Assembly (NCBI GenBank): GCA_003024985.2
Contig: PXIH01S0037740.1
DNA length: 10,951 nt
Source of the DNA: Euperipatoides rowelli
Taxonomy: Eukaryota > Onychophora > Udeonychophora > Euonychophora > Peripatopsidae
Direction: 5' to 3' (one strand)
Shown: positions 1 through 7,029 of the stretch, in pieces
Numbering within the stretch: the stretch's first letter is position 1
How the letters are laid out: each line of letters begins with the position of its first letter
The notes under the pieces: model-generated
What the model was told of the DNA's origin: nothing
The model's database searches: none
What the model saw: only the letters and a program-made list of their open reading frames with translations
Program-made: the position numbers and the translations under genes

Positions 1-263
1 GCCCTGGACTATTACTTTTTTGGGGCTTACCAAATTGCCAAAAACTGTTTTTTACTGCTTTTAAATAAAAATTATAGGCAACAGTTTTTACTTAAAATAT
101 TTACCGTGTACCCGGTCAATCAAATCTCAGTAAGTTTGGATGCCCTAATCAGTACTTTAGTAACAGTACCGTCACCCACATCATTTAAAACATTGTAGAA
201 TCTACCAATAATTTATTTTTTCTTAAAATCGCAATACAAATTGTTTTATTTTAATTTTTTTGA
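1..263. other. AT-rich stretch without recognised feature
   Basis: All reading frames are closed by frequent stops, and I see no repeat structure beyond short A and T runs. I find no gene, RNA gene or mobile element in it. Confidence 0.6.
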
Positions 264-345
264 CCGCAAGGGGGCTCTGTGATTGAACGGGGCCCTAGGC
301 TGCAGCCTAAAAAAAAAACATGCCTAAACCTACCCCTGCATAAAG
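264..345. repeat. GC-rich island with 14-bp palindrome and A10 run
   Basis: A GC-rich patch stands out from AT-rich flanks. It contains a perfect 14-bp palindrome at 296-309 (taggctgcagccta), followed directly by a run of ten A. GC islands with adjacent A-runs are often decayed retroposed repeats, so this may be a SINE or another dispersed-repeat fragment. I cannot name a family, and I see no tRNA-like A or B box. The palindrome is certain; its interpretation is not. Confidence 0.4.
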
Positions 346-530
346 ATGTAGCCTAATTAAATTAATACAACAAATTAATTCATTATCTGGATTTATCCGA
401 TTTTATAGTTTTTTTCTAAACTGTTAAAAATCAAGTTTTAGGTTCAACACATAAAAAATCAGTAGTGTTAATTTGAAGATGGTCTTTAATTATTTTTTTT
501 AAACATGGATATTCTCCTGATTGTATTTAA
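346..530. other. AT-rich stretch without recognised feature
   Basis: Low-complexity AT-rich DNA with closed reading frames. Nothing recognisable is present. Confidence 0.6.
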
Positions 531-624
531 TACTAGCTGAAGTACAGGGCGTTGCCGGCATTTTAAGGGTTAATTTTGATTTCAACTTTTTTTAGTTGAC
601 TCGGCCGTATTTCAATACGCCCTT
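531..624. repeat. Dispersed-repeat-like fragment
   Basis: The segment starting tactagctgaagtacagggc, with gttgccggca after it, resembles a sequence tag I recall near the ends of dispersed elements in invertebrate genomes; I am not certain of the family. It is followed at 614-624 by aatacgccctt, an 11-mer that recurs in the same orientation at 1039-1049 beside a C-run. The shared 11-mer suggests that both patches come from related repeats. The evidence is pattern memory plus one short internal match, so this is weak. Confidence 0.3.
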
Positions 625-1002
625 CTGTAAAATTTCCGATCCTGGTTTGTAAACTGTGGATTTGTTTAGAAAGACAGAATGACAAATTTTCTTATAGGAG
701 ATATCAGAAGATTACAAAATATGAAAGGAAAATAATACAAGAGAATCAAATAGAGAAAATCAACAATTCCACAAGAAACCAAAATAATATAAAATTACAA
801 TTAGGTTGGGGGAAAATATTTTTCGATTATAATGTATTATTGATAACTGGGGCCATAGCCAGAAAATTGCTTTGGGGTTGTTTATATTTTTGATAATCTT
901 TTTTTTTTTTTAGGTTGTATGGACGTTTGTTTCTCTTTTGATAGATTTGATAAGTTTATTTTTTTTGGCTTTTGAGATTTTTAAAGTTTAAAATTTTGGG
1001 TA
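625..1002. other. AT-rich stretch without recognised feature
   Basis: Closed reading frames and several T-runs. A T13-AG at about 900-913 looks like a splice acceptor by composition only, and no exon follows it. No gene is supported. Confidence 0.55.
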
Positions 1003-1049
1003 GTGTCCAGTCCTCCTGGACACCCCCCCCCCCTCATAAATACGCCCTT
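1003..1049. repeat. 8-bp perfect hairpin running into C11 and a repeat tag
   Basis: gtgtccag at 1003-1010 pairs perfectly with ctggacac at 1016-1023 around a 5-nt loop. The last stem C opens a run of eleven C (1023-1033). The 11-mer aatacgccctt follows at 1039-1049 and also occurs at 614-624. Hairpin, homopolymer and shared tag together suggest the terminus of a dispersed element. No family is assigned. Confidence 0.4.
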
Positions 1050-1683
1050 GATTGATGACTAAATATTTATCATAAAAATGTCTCATTGGATCATTGATCC
1101 ATTTACCAACAAATTGTTATCAGATGATTTGAGTCAAATTTATGAATGTTTATAATTTCAGTGATAAAATAGACACAAAGCCTCATCTGGGAACCCTGAA
1201 GACAGACCGATTTCTCATTCTTTCATAAAGAAAAATCATACGATAATGTTGTAATTAACTAAAAATAAGGACAATAAATTATTATTTGTTAAAGACATAC
1301 CAGAATATCTTTTTCTATAATCAGCTAAATATTGACATACAAAAAGAAGATGGAGTATGTCATCAAAATGACAAAATTGACATTTGGTAGGAATGTTTTC
1401 ATCTGTATTTATCTACAATAAATTGAATACAAAATCAAAAATGTTAGGACATCACCTAATATTTGAGTATTCTAAACTACTTTTAATAATTTTAGTTATT
1501 AGGTGCAATTATGAAATTATAAAATAAAATAGAAATTATGATAACGTACCATAGGCTACTTTAAAATAAAATAATATAGGCTACAATAGCCTACCATAAC
1601 CTTCAATAGACAATAGCAGTCAATTAAAGTTAGCCTATATCAATAATAACAAGAGACTATAATGTAATGAAGAGATAGAAATG
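1050..1683. other. AT-rich stretch, only a small hairpin
   Basis: No open frame of useful length. The one structured item is a short stem-loop at 1577-1593, where taggcta pairs with tagccta around the loop caa. The aggcta/tagcct motif recurs several times between 1550 and 1640. No function is indicated. Confidence 0.5.
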
Positions 1684-1760
1684 AGGGGAGGAAGCTGCCC
1701 TGTGAAGTCACTGAGGGTCGGACATGACTAAACATGACTAAATGGATAATAATTTTAACT
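1684..1760 (+). mobile_element. 3' end of an RTE/BovB-type non-LTR retrotransposon
   Basis: In one frame the last codons before the TAA stop at 1729-1731 read SLRVGHD. From known family features, BovB-type RTE elements end with a very similar peptide and a gtcgga-type motif, and the nucleotide string agggtcggacatgactaa matches that 3' end. The stop is followed by a second copy of the 10-mer acatgactaa (1722-1731 and 1732-1741) and then an atggataataatt tail, which fits the short simple-repeat tails of RTE elements. Upstream of about 1684 no reverse transcriptase frame remains, so this is a severely 5'-truncated or decayed copy. Target-site duplications were not identified. The family call rests on memory of the BovB terminus, not on an alignment. 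Confidence 0.6.
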
Positions 1761-2395
1761 ATTATTATTTATCAGACAACACCTTTTTGTTAATTTTGCA
1801 TACATATGTAAGCTATTTACTGAAAAATGATCTAAAATTATTATCATCAGAGTTGGGCCAAAGTTAATTATTCCCTTGTAGGATTTAAGGTTCAGCGTTA
1901 GGTTCAAGTTAGGTTTAAAGCTAAAACCGAAAAAATAAAAAATAAATCACCAGCTACAACTTGCAGTAAGTAGTTTAATAAAGTGACAAGTAATCACGCT
2001 ATTGGGAGGTTTTGGATTAAAGGAGATAAGACGCTTGATGGCCAACACTAGCCAACACATGTCAGCAGTGGCCGCAATTTACAAATATTAACTATTTATT
2101 ATTAGAGAAATAATATTTAAGAATATATCTACCTGAAAAATCAATTAATTTCACATTTAATCTATTAAATATGTAAAGATTGGTAAATATATATTTTAGT
2201 AATATATTTCAAGAGAGTTTAAATGAATAATCAAGCTGCTCTTGATCTTTAATAAATTTTTAAAACTTTTTTAATATTTGAACCATGATAAGTAATCATA
2301 AGCATATAATATCTACTGACATTATAGTAGGTAGTGTAGATTTGCAACAATCTATAGTTGTAGCAGCTGAAGATTGGCAGTTTACTACTGAGGCG
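1761..2395. other. AT-rich stretch without recognised feature
   Basis: Mostly AT-rich, with closed frames. A short patch at 1889-1915 has two TTAGG pentamers inside a ttaggttcaag-like motif, which is too little to call telomeric. gccaacac occurs twice at about 2041-2058. No gene is seen. Confidence 0.5.
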
Positions 2396-2421
2396 CTTGT
2401 ACAGTATGTTGGGTAATTGTG

Positions 2422-2430
2422 TAAGAATTA
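2422..2430 (+). repeat. Left 9-bp target-site duplication
   Basis: taagaatta, identical to 2535-2543. The uninterrupted right arm of the outer element carries only one complementary copy (2652-2660), which supports duplication on insertion. Confidence 0.7.
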
Positions 2431-2534
2431 TGAGAGACGTTAACCGGGCAGATTTAAGTATCATTTTAGTCAATTGCGCAGATGTTAAAAACGCGGTAAA
2501 ATGAATATAAAATCTGCGAGTTTTAACGTCTCCT
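2431..2534. mobile_element. Nested ~104-bp inverted-repeat element with 9-bp TSD
   Basis: The terminal inverted repeats begin gagacgttaa at 2434 and end ttaacgtctc at 2532. The arms extend inwards through gcagattt and atttta-like blocks (2434-2468 against 2497-2532, with a central mismatch patch) and leave a loop of about 28 nt. The element lies exactly between two copies of taagaatta (2422-2430 and 2535-2543). That is the place where the outer foldback arm is broken, so the 9-mer is best read as a target-site duplication. Nine-base duplications and termini starting with GAGA are known for Mutator-like DNA transposons; assignment to that superfamily is inference. It has no coding capacity. 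Confidence 0.7.
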
Positions 2535-2543
2535 TAAGAATTA
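2535..2543 (+). repeat. Right 9-bp target-site duplication
   Basis: taagaatta, identical to 2422-2430. It resumes the outer foldback arm directly after the nested element. Confidence 0.7.
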
Positions 2544-2683
2544 CCCTTCATCTATGTAGCTTGCCAAGCTTGCCATTATGAGCAAGGTCTGGACAGTTCA
2601 AATTGAACTGTGCAGACCTTGATCATAATGGCAAGCTACATGGATGAAGGGTAATTCTTACACAATTACTCAGCATACTGTGC

Positions 2684-2727
2684 AAGTATGTTGGGTAATT
2701 TAAGCCCTTGCTCTGGACAGTTCAAAT
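2684..2727 (+). repeat. Partial third copy of the foldback arm
   Basis: agtatgttgggtaatt, matching 2403-2418, is followed after a deletion by ctctggacagttcaaat, matching the 2587-2603 area of the left arm. This looks like an internally deleted direct copy of the left arm directly abutting the foldback element, so the locus may have held tandem or rearranged copies. Confidence 0.5.
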
Positions 2728-2744
2728 CATTGTTCCAATATTAT

Positions 2745-2816
2745 AATTTAAGCCATCCAGCCTCCTTGCTTGGAACTATTGAGCCTCCTTGCTTGGAACT
2801 ATTAATTTAAGCCATC
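2745..2816 (+). repeat. 23-bp tandem pair flanked by 13-bp direct repeats
   Basis: Two copies of a 23-bp unit containing cctccttgcttggaactatt lie at 2759-2781 and 2782-2803. They are bracketed by aatttaagccatc at 2745-2757 and 2804-2816. The duplicate copy elsewhere in the window (4733 on) begins inside the first unit. Confidence 0.8.
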
Positions 2817-2970
2817 AATACAAATACAATCATTGTTTGAAAAGACAGCTCACAACAAAAGTCTTTCTTTCTATATTTCCTGTGCACAACATAATAAAAA
2901 TTGCTCATCTTGTTTATTCTATATTGCCATTGAGTAATTCACATATTATTATCCAATTCATTCAGTTCTC
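2767..2970 (+). repeat. 204-bp duplicated segment, copy 1
   Basis: It aligns without gaps to 4733-4936 (constant offset 1966), with two substitutions, at 2900 (A against T) and 2914 (T against G). Both copies can be translated into a near-identical peptide of about 60 residues starting at a non-ATG codon; that follows from the duplication and is not evidence of coding. Homology stops sharply after ttcagttctc at 2970. Confidence 0.9.
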
Positions 2971-3819
2971 ATAACTGCTTCCTTATATTTATATTTTTAA
3001 ATATTAATTACTTTGTAATTTCTATGATGAAAATATCGAAATTTATTTTTACATCAATCCATATTTCTTGCCAAAGTTTTATTAGTTTGCTGCAAATTTG
3101 ATATCTCTTTCATGATTTGGCTTGAAGTTGGGTGTATATACTTGGATTATCTGGATCTCATTTCATTTAGTTAGCTTATTTACAATCTTGGCTACTCTAT
3201 CAGATATACTTTCTATCTCTGCAAAACTATTCTTTAATCTCTTGTGGATAATAAATCCAACATCACCCATCTGTCCTGATATACTTACTCAATACAATAG
3301 TAGAAGTTATGTCCACATTTGATGTTACAACTAATCTCACTTAGTTCTACAACGTCCCACTTGATTTACACAGAATGATTTTCTATCATGCCAACCTGAC
3401 TGGCCAGCATGATAAATATGGTCAAATCCACCAGTTAACAGAAAATGATGCAGGCATTGAGTTCTTCAAACTAATGGATCCTTAATATTAGACATAATGG
3501 TCTTAATACTACACAGTAACATCACTTGCAATTTCTAATCAAACATTCAAATCATCAGAATTTACATACATTTACTAACTCTAGATATGGTTCTTTACGA
3601 TTCAAGGTACATGATTCCATCAAAATATTTCATTATGTAAATTGCCTCCAATTGCTGAAGGAAACTGCATATAAACGGGATATTGGTTTTTCGTTTTTTT
3701 TCCCAAGGTCCCGGATTGGTGGTAAATCCATTTTTGTCCCGATTCCAACGTTTCTGATAGAAATAGATAGGGTGGAGTACTGATTGTGAAAGGAAATACA
3801 CCATTTTCCAGCATTGAGG
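2971..3819. other. AT-rich stretch, no supported gene
   Basis: Several short frames exist (for example 3122-3322 and 3526-3783 on the plus strand, 3595-3804 on the minus strand), but none shows a recognisable domain or a continued reading. The part from about 3690 to 3790 is somewhat less AT-rich and may be the body of the minus-strand SINE candidate next to it. Confidence 0.5.
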
Positions 3820-3893
3820 CTGCTATGCCCAGGCTTGAATTTACAACCTCTTAGACTATATATGCAAGCTACACAACGTCATAGACCACTTTA
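3820..3893 (-). mobile_element. Candidate tRNA-derived SINE head
   Basis: Read on the minus strand, the segment contains tagcttgcatatatagtc, then gaggttgtaaattcaagcc. The second part can form a T-arm-like stem (aggttg with caagcct, one wobble) and contains attcaagcc, close to the pol III B box. The first part sits where a degenerate A box would be. A full tRNA cloverleaf is not evident, so a SINE head is more likely than a tRNA gene. The 3' body and tail, if present, would run left of 3820 and were not delimited. Confidence 0.35.
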
Positions 3894-3907
3894 GGGGGGG
3901 GGGGGGG
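3894..3907 (+). repeat. G14 homopolymer
   Basis: Fourteen consecutive G in AT-rich DNA, next to the 5' side of the minus-strand SINE candidate. Its length is likely to vary or be mis-sequenced. Confidence 0.95.
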
Positions 3908-4580
3908 CACCATAGCGGCACATTTCTTTATTTTTATTTACCTTGTATAGATTCTAGAACCTTTAGTTTAAATAAAACTTCATTGAAATTCAGTAATTAA
4001 TAATTATTTTATTTCTTCTGTTTTTATTTTAAAAAAGCATCACATCAAATTAATTTTTTTTTTTTCTGCATGATTATGAAAATATTAATCATCCTTTTTA
4101 ATATTAATTATTTTCTGATCTGCCATGTATTTTCGAAATTAAATTTTGAGATTAAATTTCAACAAGCTAGCAAACATTTGATTGACAATTTTAAATTAGA
4201 TTTTAATATAACCGTATACTCATATTTCAAGATAGTCTTAATAAAAGCGAATTAATTTAAATATATAATTACACAAAGAGCTCTTGTATAAATATTCCTA
4301 TTAATTCTTCAACAGTTTTAAGTTAATATCAAATGGCGTTTAAAAATATAAAATCAGGAGGAAAGAAATAAAGATTTTAACTCGAAACTATGCCAAAAGC
4401 ATTAATTGATTAATCAATTTATAAAATTTTTAATGTATCAAAATGGTTATTTCTTTTTAAAATAAAGCTCAAATAATTTATTTTATTTTTTTTTATTAAA
4501 ATTTATTGCAACTTGTATTACATATGTTTTAACATATCGGCCTAGACCTATAATTTTTATTCTATTAAATTTACTTGTCT
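3908..4580. other. Very AT-rich stretch without recognised feature
   Basis: Among the most AT-rich parts of the window. Short chance frames only (for example 4070-4255, encoding a low-complexity hydrophobic peptide). No repeat structure or gene is supported. Confidence 0.55.
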
Positions 4581-4662
4581 TTGCCCTGCGGGGCTAACCG
4601 TCGGCCAGGGTTCAAGGCTGGCTGGCGGAAGGTGATAATTTGTATAAAAAAAAAAAAAAAAA
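4581..4662 (+). mobile_element. Candidate tRNA-derived SINE with A17 tail
   Basis: A GC-rich head of about 55 bp (gccctgcggggctaacc onward) includes ggccagggttcaaggct, whose ggttcaagg resembles the pol III B box. After about 20 AT-rich bases comes a run of seventeen A (4646-4662). B-box-like head plus A-tail is the typical layout of a short tRNA-derived retroposon. The 14-mer ggccagggttcaag at 4603-4616 recurs inverted at 5185-5198. An A box is not clear and no target-site duplication was found. Confidence 0.5.
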
Positions 4663-4665
4663 TTC

Positions 4666-4695
4666 AGTACTTAAAATAAAAGTACTTAAAATAAA
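4666..4695 (+). repeat. Perfect 15-bp tandem duplication
   Basis: agtacttaaaataaa is present at 4666-4680 and again at 4681-4695, just after the A17 tail of the SINE candidate. Confidence 0.9.
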
Positions 4696-4731
4696 AAATG
4701 ATTTCTGCATAATTAGAATTAAAATTATGAT

Positions 4732-4732
4732 N
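4732..4732. other. Assembly ambiguity (single N)
   Basis: The N directly precedes the second copy of the 204-bp segment. A boundary at an undetermined base suggests a contig join rather than a biological junction. Confidence 0.7.
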
Positions 4733-4936
4733 TGCTTGGAACTATTGAGCCTCCTTGCTTGGAACTATTAATTTAAGCCATCAATACAAATACAATCATT
4801 GTTTGAAAAGACAGCTCACAACAAAAGTCTTTCTTTCTATATTTCCTGTGCACAACATAATAAAATTTGCTCATCTTGTGTATTCTATATTGCCATTGAG
4901 TAATTCACATATTATTATCCAATTCATTCAGTTCTC
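4733..4936 (+). repeat. 204-bp duplicated segment, copy 2
   Basis: Gap-free match to 2767-2970 with two substitutions (4866 and 4880). It begins immediately after the N at 4732, in the middle of what is a tandem unit in copy 1, so its left end is probably set by the assembly. Its right end after ttcagttctc is sharp in both copies. Confidence 0.9.
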
Positions 4937-5585
4937 TACTTCTATCTAAATGCTCCTCTATAATTAATATTTTCAATTATAAAACTATTTTGAATTTAGT
5001 TTTAAAAGTATTACTATTACTTTATTATTTAATTTCTGAAAGATTTATAAGAATCTTAGTAAATATTTTAAGATCACTTTAATGGGAATAGTAGCAGAAC
5101 TCTGGTACAACATGGTATCCATGTCTTGGTAATTCCAGGTCCCTAGCGAAAAAATAACAGATTTCAGAGGTTGGACTCATGACTCTTGAACCCTGGCCAA
5201 TGGTGTATTTTTTAAGGCAGCCTTTTTGTGTCTCAACTCAATTGACTGGAGCATGACTCCTTGGCATGTAGCAATCAATTTAATTTTCACGACAGCAGCT
5301 AAAGCAGACAAAATGTGAATGATTAGTGGAGGGGAATAGCATGTCACAGCTTTTGAATTGAGTATTGAAAGTGATCATATAATAATTGCTTTTAAATCCT
5401 ATAATGATTGCTGTTTCCATATTATTTTAAATAATTGATAATTTACTTCATTTTCTAATTTTGCTACTCAATACAAATAAGGCAAATAAATAGAATGGAT
5501 TACAGTTAAATGATCAATATAAATATGTGTAAAAATGCAATTATATCAAATTATTTTTACTTTTATGGTATACCCTTCAAAATTG
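4937..5585. other. AT-rich stretch with one SINE-like fragment
   Basis: No gene is seen. The interval 5080-5300 is less AT-rich and holds cttgaaccctggcc at 5185-5198, the inverse of the SINE-like block at 4603-4616. The remainder has closed frames. Confidence 0.5.
5185..5207 (-). repeat. SINE-like B-box fragment, inverted relative to 4603-4616
   Basis: On the minus strand it reads ccattggccagggttcaag, sharing 14 consecutive bases (ggccagggttcaag) and a similar upstream acc/att context with the SINE candidate at 4581-4662. No A-tail is seen on the expected side, so it is a fragment or a divergent copy. Confidence 0.35.
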
Positions 5586-6083
5586 AAGATGTTAAAATGC
5601 TATGTTTGGCAAGTTTCTTATATTATTGTGAGACTTGGACTTTAACCAAAGACTTGGAAAAGAAGATCAATGCTTTTGATATCTGGCATGCAAGAAGAAT
5701 GTATAAACAAAATGGACATATTTGATCAGAAATGAGAAGGTGTGGAAAAGTTGATGAGGTGGATATAGACTTTTGAATTAAGTAAGGAAGATAAAATGAA
5801 AATAAGCTGAACAATGAGCTTGTCTTGAGATGATCTGCAGGAATTAGACCAGTAATGCCACTTAAGGTAGGACCGAAAAGGAAAAAAAGAAGAGGAAGAC
5901 CAAGAAGAGAATGGTTGGATGACCATAAGGACTGGGCTAACATCAGGCAATTTCTCTGTATTAAAAAGAAGAGTCCAAGATAGAAATCTTTGAATATCCA
6001 TGAACAGAGAGAAATTGGTTCAAAATAGAAATCTTTGGAGATCCATGAACGGAGACATCTGCCTCGGTGAACACCCACAATGA
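5586..6083 (+). pseudogene. Non-LTR retrotransposon ORF2 remnant (C-terminal end)
   Basis: This is the degenerate last part of a LINE-type reverse transcriptase polyprotein. Four blocks are recognisable. A KMLKCYVWQV-like segment starts at 5586, followed in another frame by LYYCETWTLTKDLEKKINAF and the HARRM region (5611-5703). These correspond to the LLYGCETWTL and RRMLR motifs downstream of the polymerase domain in many animal LINEs. Near 5713-5750 a DHI, frameshift, IRNEKV sequence follows. Next is KRKKRRGRPRREWLDDHKDW in the frame of 5870, the familiar GRPR-WLDD tail motif. Finally RRVQDRNL and VQNRNLWRSMNGD run to tandem stops at 6081-6086. At least three frame changes and several stops (for example 5723-5725) make it non-functional. 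The catalytic FADD box and the endonuclease are absent. It is probably of the RTE/CR1/Jockey type; the clade is not resolved. The long minus-strand frame over it is an antisense shadow. Confidence 0.85.
5973..6062 (+). repeat. 45-bp in-frame tandem duplication in the retrotransposon tail
   Basis: 5973-6017 and 6018-6062 align over their length (gtccaagatagaaatctttg against gttcaaaatagaaatctttg, then atccatgaac in both). Each unit is 15 codons (VQDRNL... and VQNRNLWRSMNGD...). Unit 1 carries a TGA where unit 2 has TGG. The right half has diverged, so the duplication is not very recent. Confidence 0.8.
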
Positions 6084-7020
6084 TAATCATGGGCTATCCT
6101 TCAGAAGTAATTGAAAATTTTATTCTAGGCTAATTCAAGAACAAGATAGAGTATGCCAGATACAATTTATTTAAAGCTCAACCTCGATTGGTTGTCCAAT
6201 TACCATTGACTTGTTACATTAGGGTATTTCAGTTGATACTTCATGTAGTTCTAAGCCCTCCACTGATTACCCAAATGTCAACAGGTTTTTCAGGATAACC
6301 ATGCCATGTGCTATCCATTTATACCTATTTCCATCATAATTTTGATGAGTGAATCAAAAATTCAATTTTTAAGATTAGCTTCTAGACTATTATTCAATAT
6401 CATCAGAGGCCTTATGAAAAACGCAATGATAAAGGTATATTTAATAACACAAGTAATGAAAATTCATAATCACAATGCAAACAAATGGAAAAAGAGTCAC
6501 TAAATTTTAATAAGATTGATCAAATTCTTTATCTTATTGTCAATAAACTAAAAATGAACAAGACGGCCAGAATCTCTTTATTAATAATGCTAAATATCAT
6601 CAATAATAAAAAAAAAACCTTATTATTTTTAAAGAGAATAACAAAGGGATTATTTCGAAAATAATTTTTAAAAATAAAATCAGATTTTCCATATCAGTGA
6701 ATCAAGAATTCTATCTACAGGCAAANTCTTCTAATTAAACACAGAGAAATATTCTAAAGCTTCCATTATAAAAATATCTATCTAATCTTGTTTATCTATA
6801 AACTTATTTCTCTGTAAACATAGAAGCAATTAAGTCATATTTGATAAATCATTTTTATAAAGTTATTTTTGAGATAGAAATAATTTTACAAATTTAATTT
6901 ATTAAAAAATGTTTTTTTTATGAAACTTTCTCAAGAATTAGGCAGAAAAAATCTGACTTCAGTCTTTATTATTGTTTAATTAAATGATGTACAGTAATTT
7001 TTATTTATAAGTTTAACTAG
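6084..7020. other. AT-rich stretch, 3' flank of the retrotransposon and N at 6726
   Basis: The first 50 bases (taatcatgggctatccttcag and onward) may be the element's 3' UTR. The rest is AT-rich with short chance frames (for example 6306-6503, no recognisable domain). A single N lies at 6726. An 11-bp perfect inverted repeat (acagagaaata at 6741-6751, tatttctctgt at 6805-6815) spans a 53-nt loop and has no known role. Confidence 0.5.
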
Positions 7021-7029
7021 TTTTTGATC

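Larger units (their letters stand above)
2396..2686. mobile_element. Long foldback (MITE-like) element, interrupted by a nested insertion
   Basis: The right arm (2604-2686) folds back almost completely on the left arm in three blocks. 2396-2430 pairs with 2652-2686 (32 of 35 identical as inverted copies). 2536-2565 pairs with 2630-2659 (29 of 30). 2575-2600 pairs with 2604-2629 (24 of 26) around a 3-nt loop. A 9-nt duplication (aagcttgcc, 2566-2574) bulges from the left arm. The left arm is split between 2430 and 2544 by another element. Without that insertion the element is about 178 nt and nearly all stem. There is no coding capacity, so any mobility would be non-autonomous. The superfamily is unknown, and I could not define the target-site duplication of this outer element. 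A microRNA precursor is a weaker alternative. Confidence 0.75.

Noticed and set aside
900-914. T13-AG as a splice acceptor
   Set aside because: No open exon follows and no donor partner is identifiable. T-runs are common in this DNA.
1889-1915. TTAGG pentamers, possible arthropod telomere repeat
   Set aside because: Only two copies, embedded in a longer unrelated motif. An internal telomere tract would need a longer uninterrupted run.
2249-2473. 74-codon minus-strand ORF
   Set aside because: It overlaps the foldback element boundary and the nested insertion, has low-complexity composition and no motif.
2396-2727. CRISPR-like array
   Set aside because: The repeats are inverted and of unequal length, with no regular spacers, in a eukaryotic context.
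2789-2974. 61-codon ORF with a near-identical twin at 4755-4949
   Set aside because: The similarity is explained by the 204-bp DNA duplication. The frame starts at TTG, one of the two substitutions changes the peptide, and no domain is present.
3526-3814. Overlapping ORFs on both strands (85, 69 and 64 codons)
   Set aside because: The frames overlap each other, lack recognisable domains and lie beside a candidate SINE. Chance openness in a less AT-rich patch is sufficient.
5623-6090. 155-codon minus-strand ORF, the longest frame in the window
   Set aside because: It lies antisense to the LINE ORF2 remnant, whose motifs read on the plus strand. The antisense peptide is hydrophobic low-complexity with no recognisable domain.
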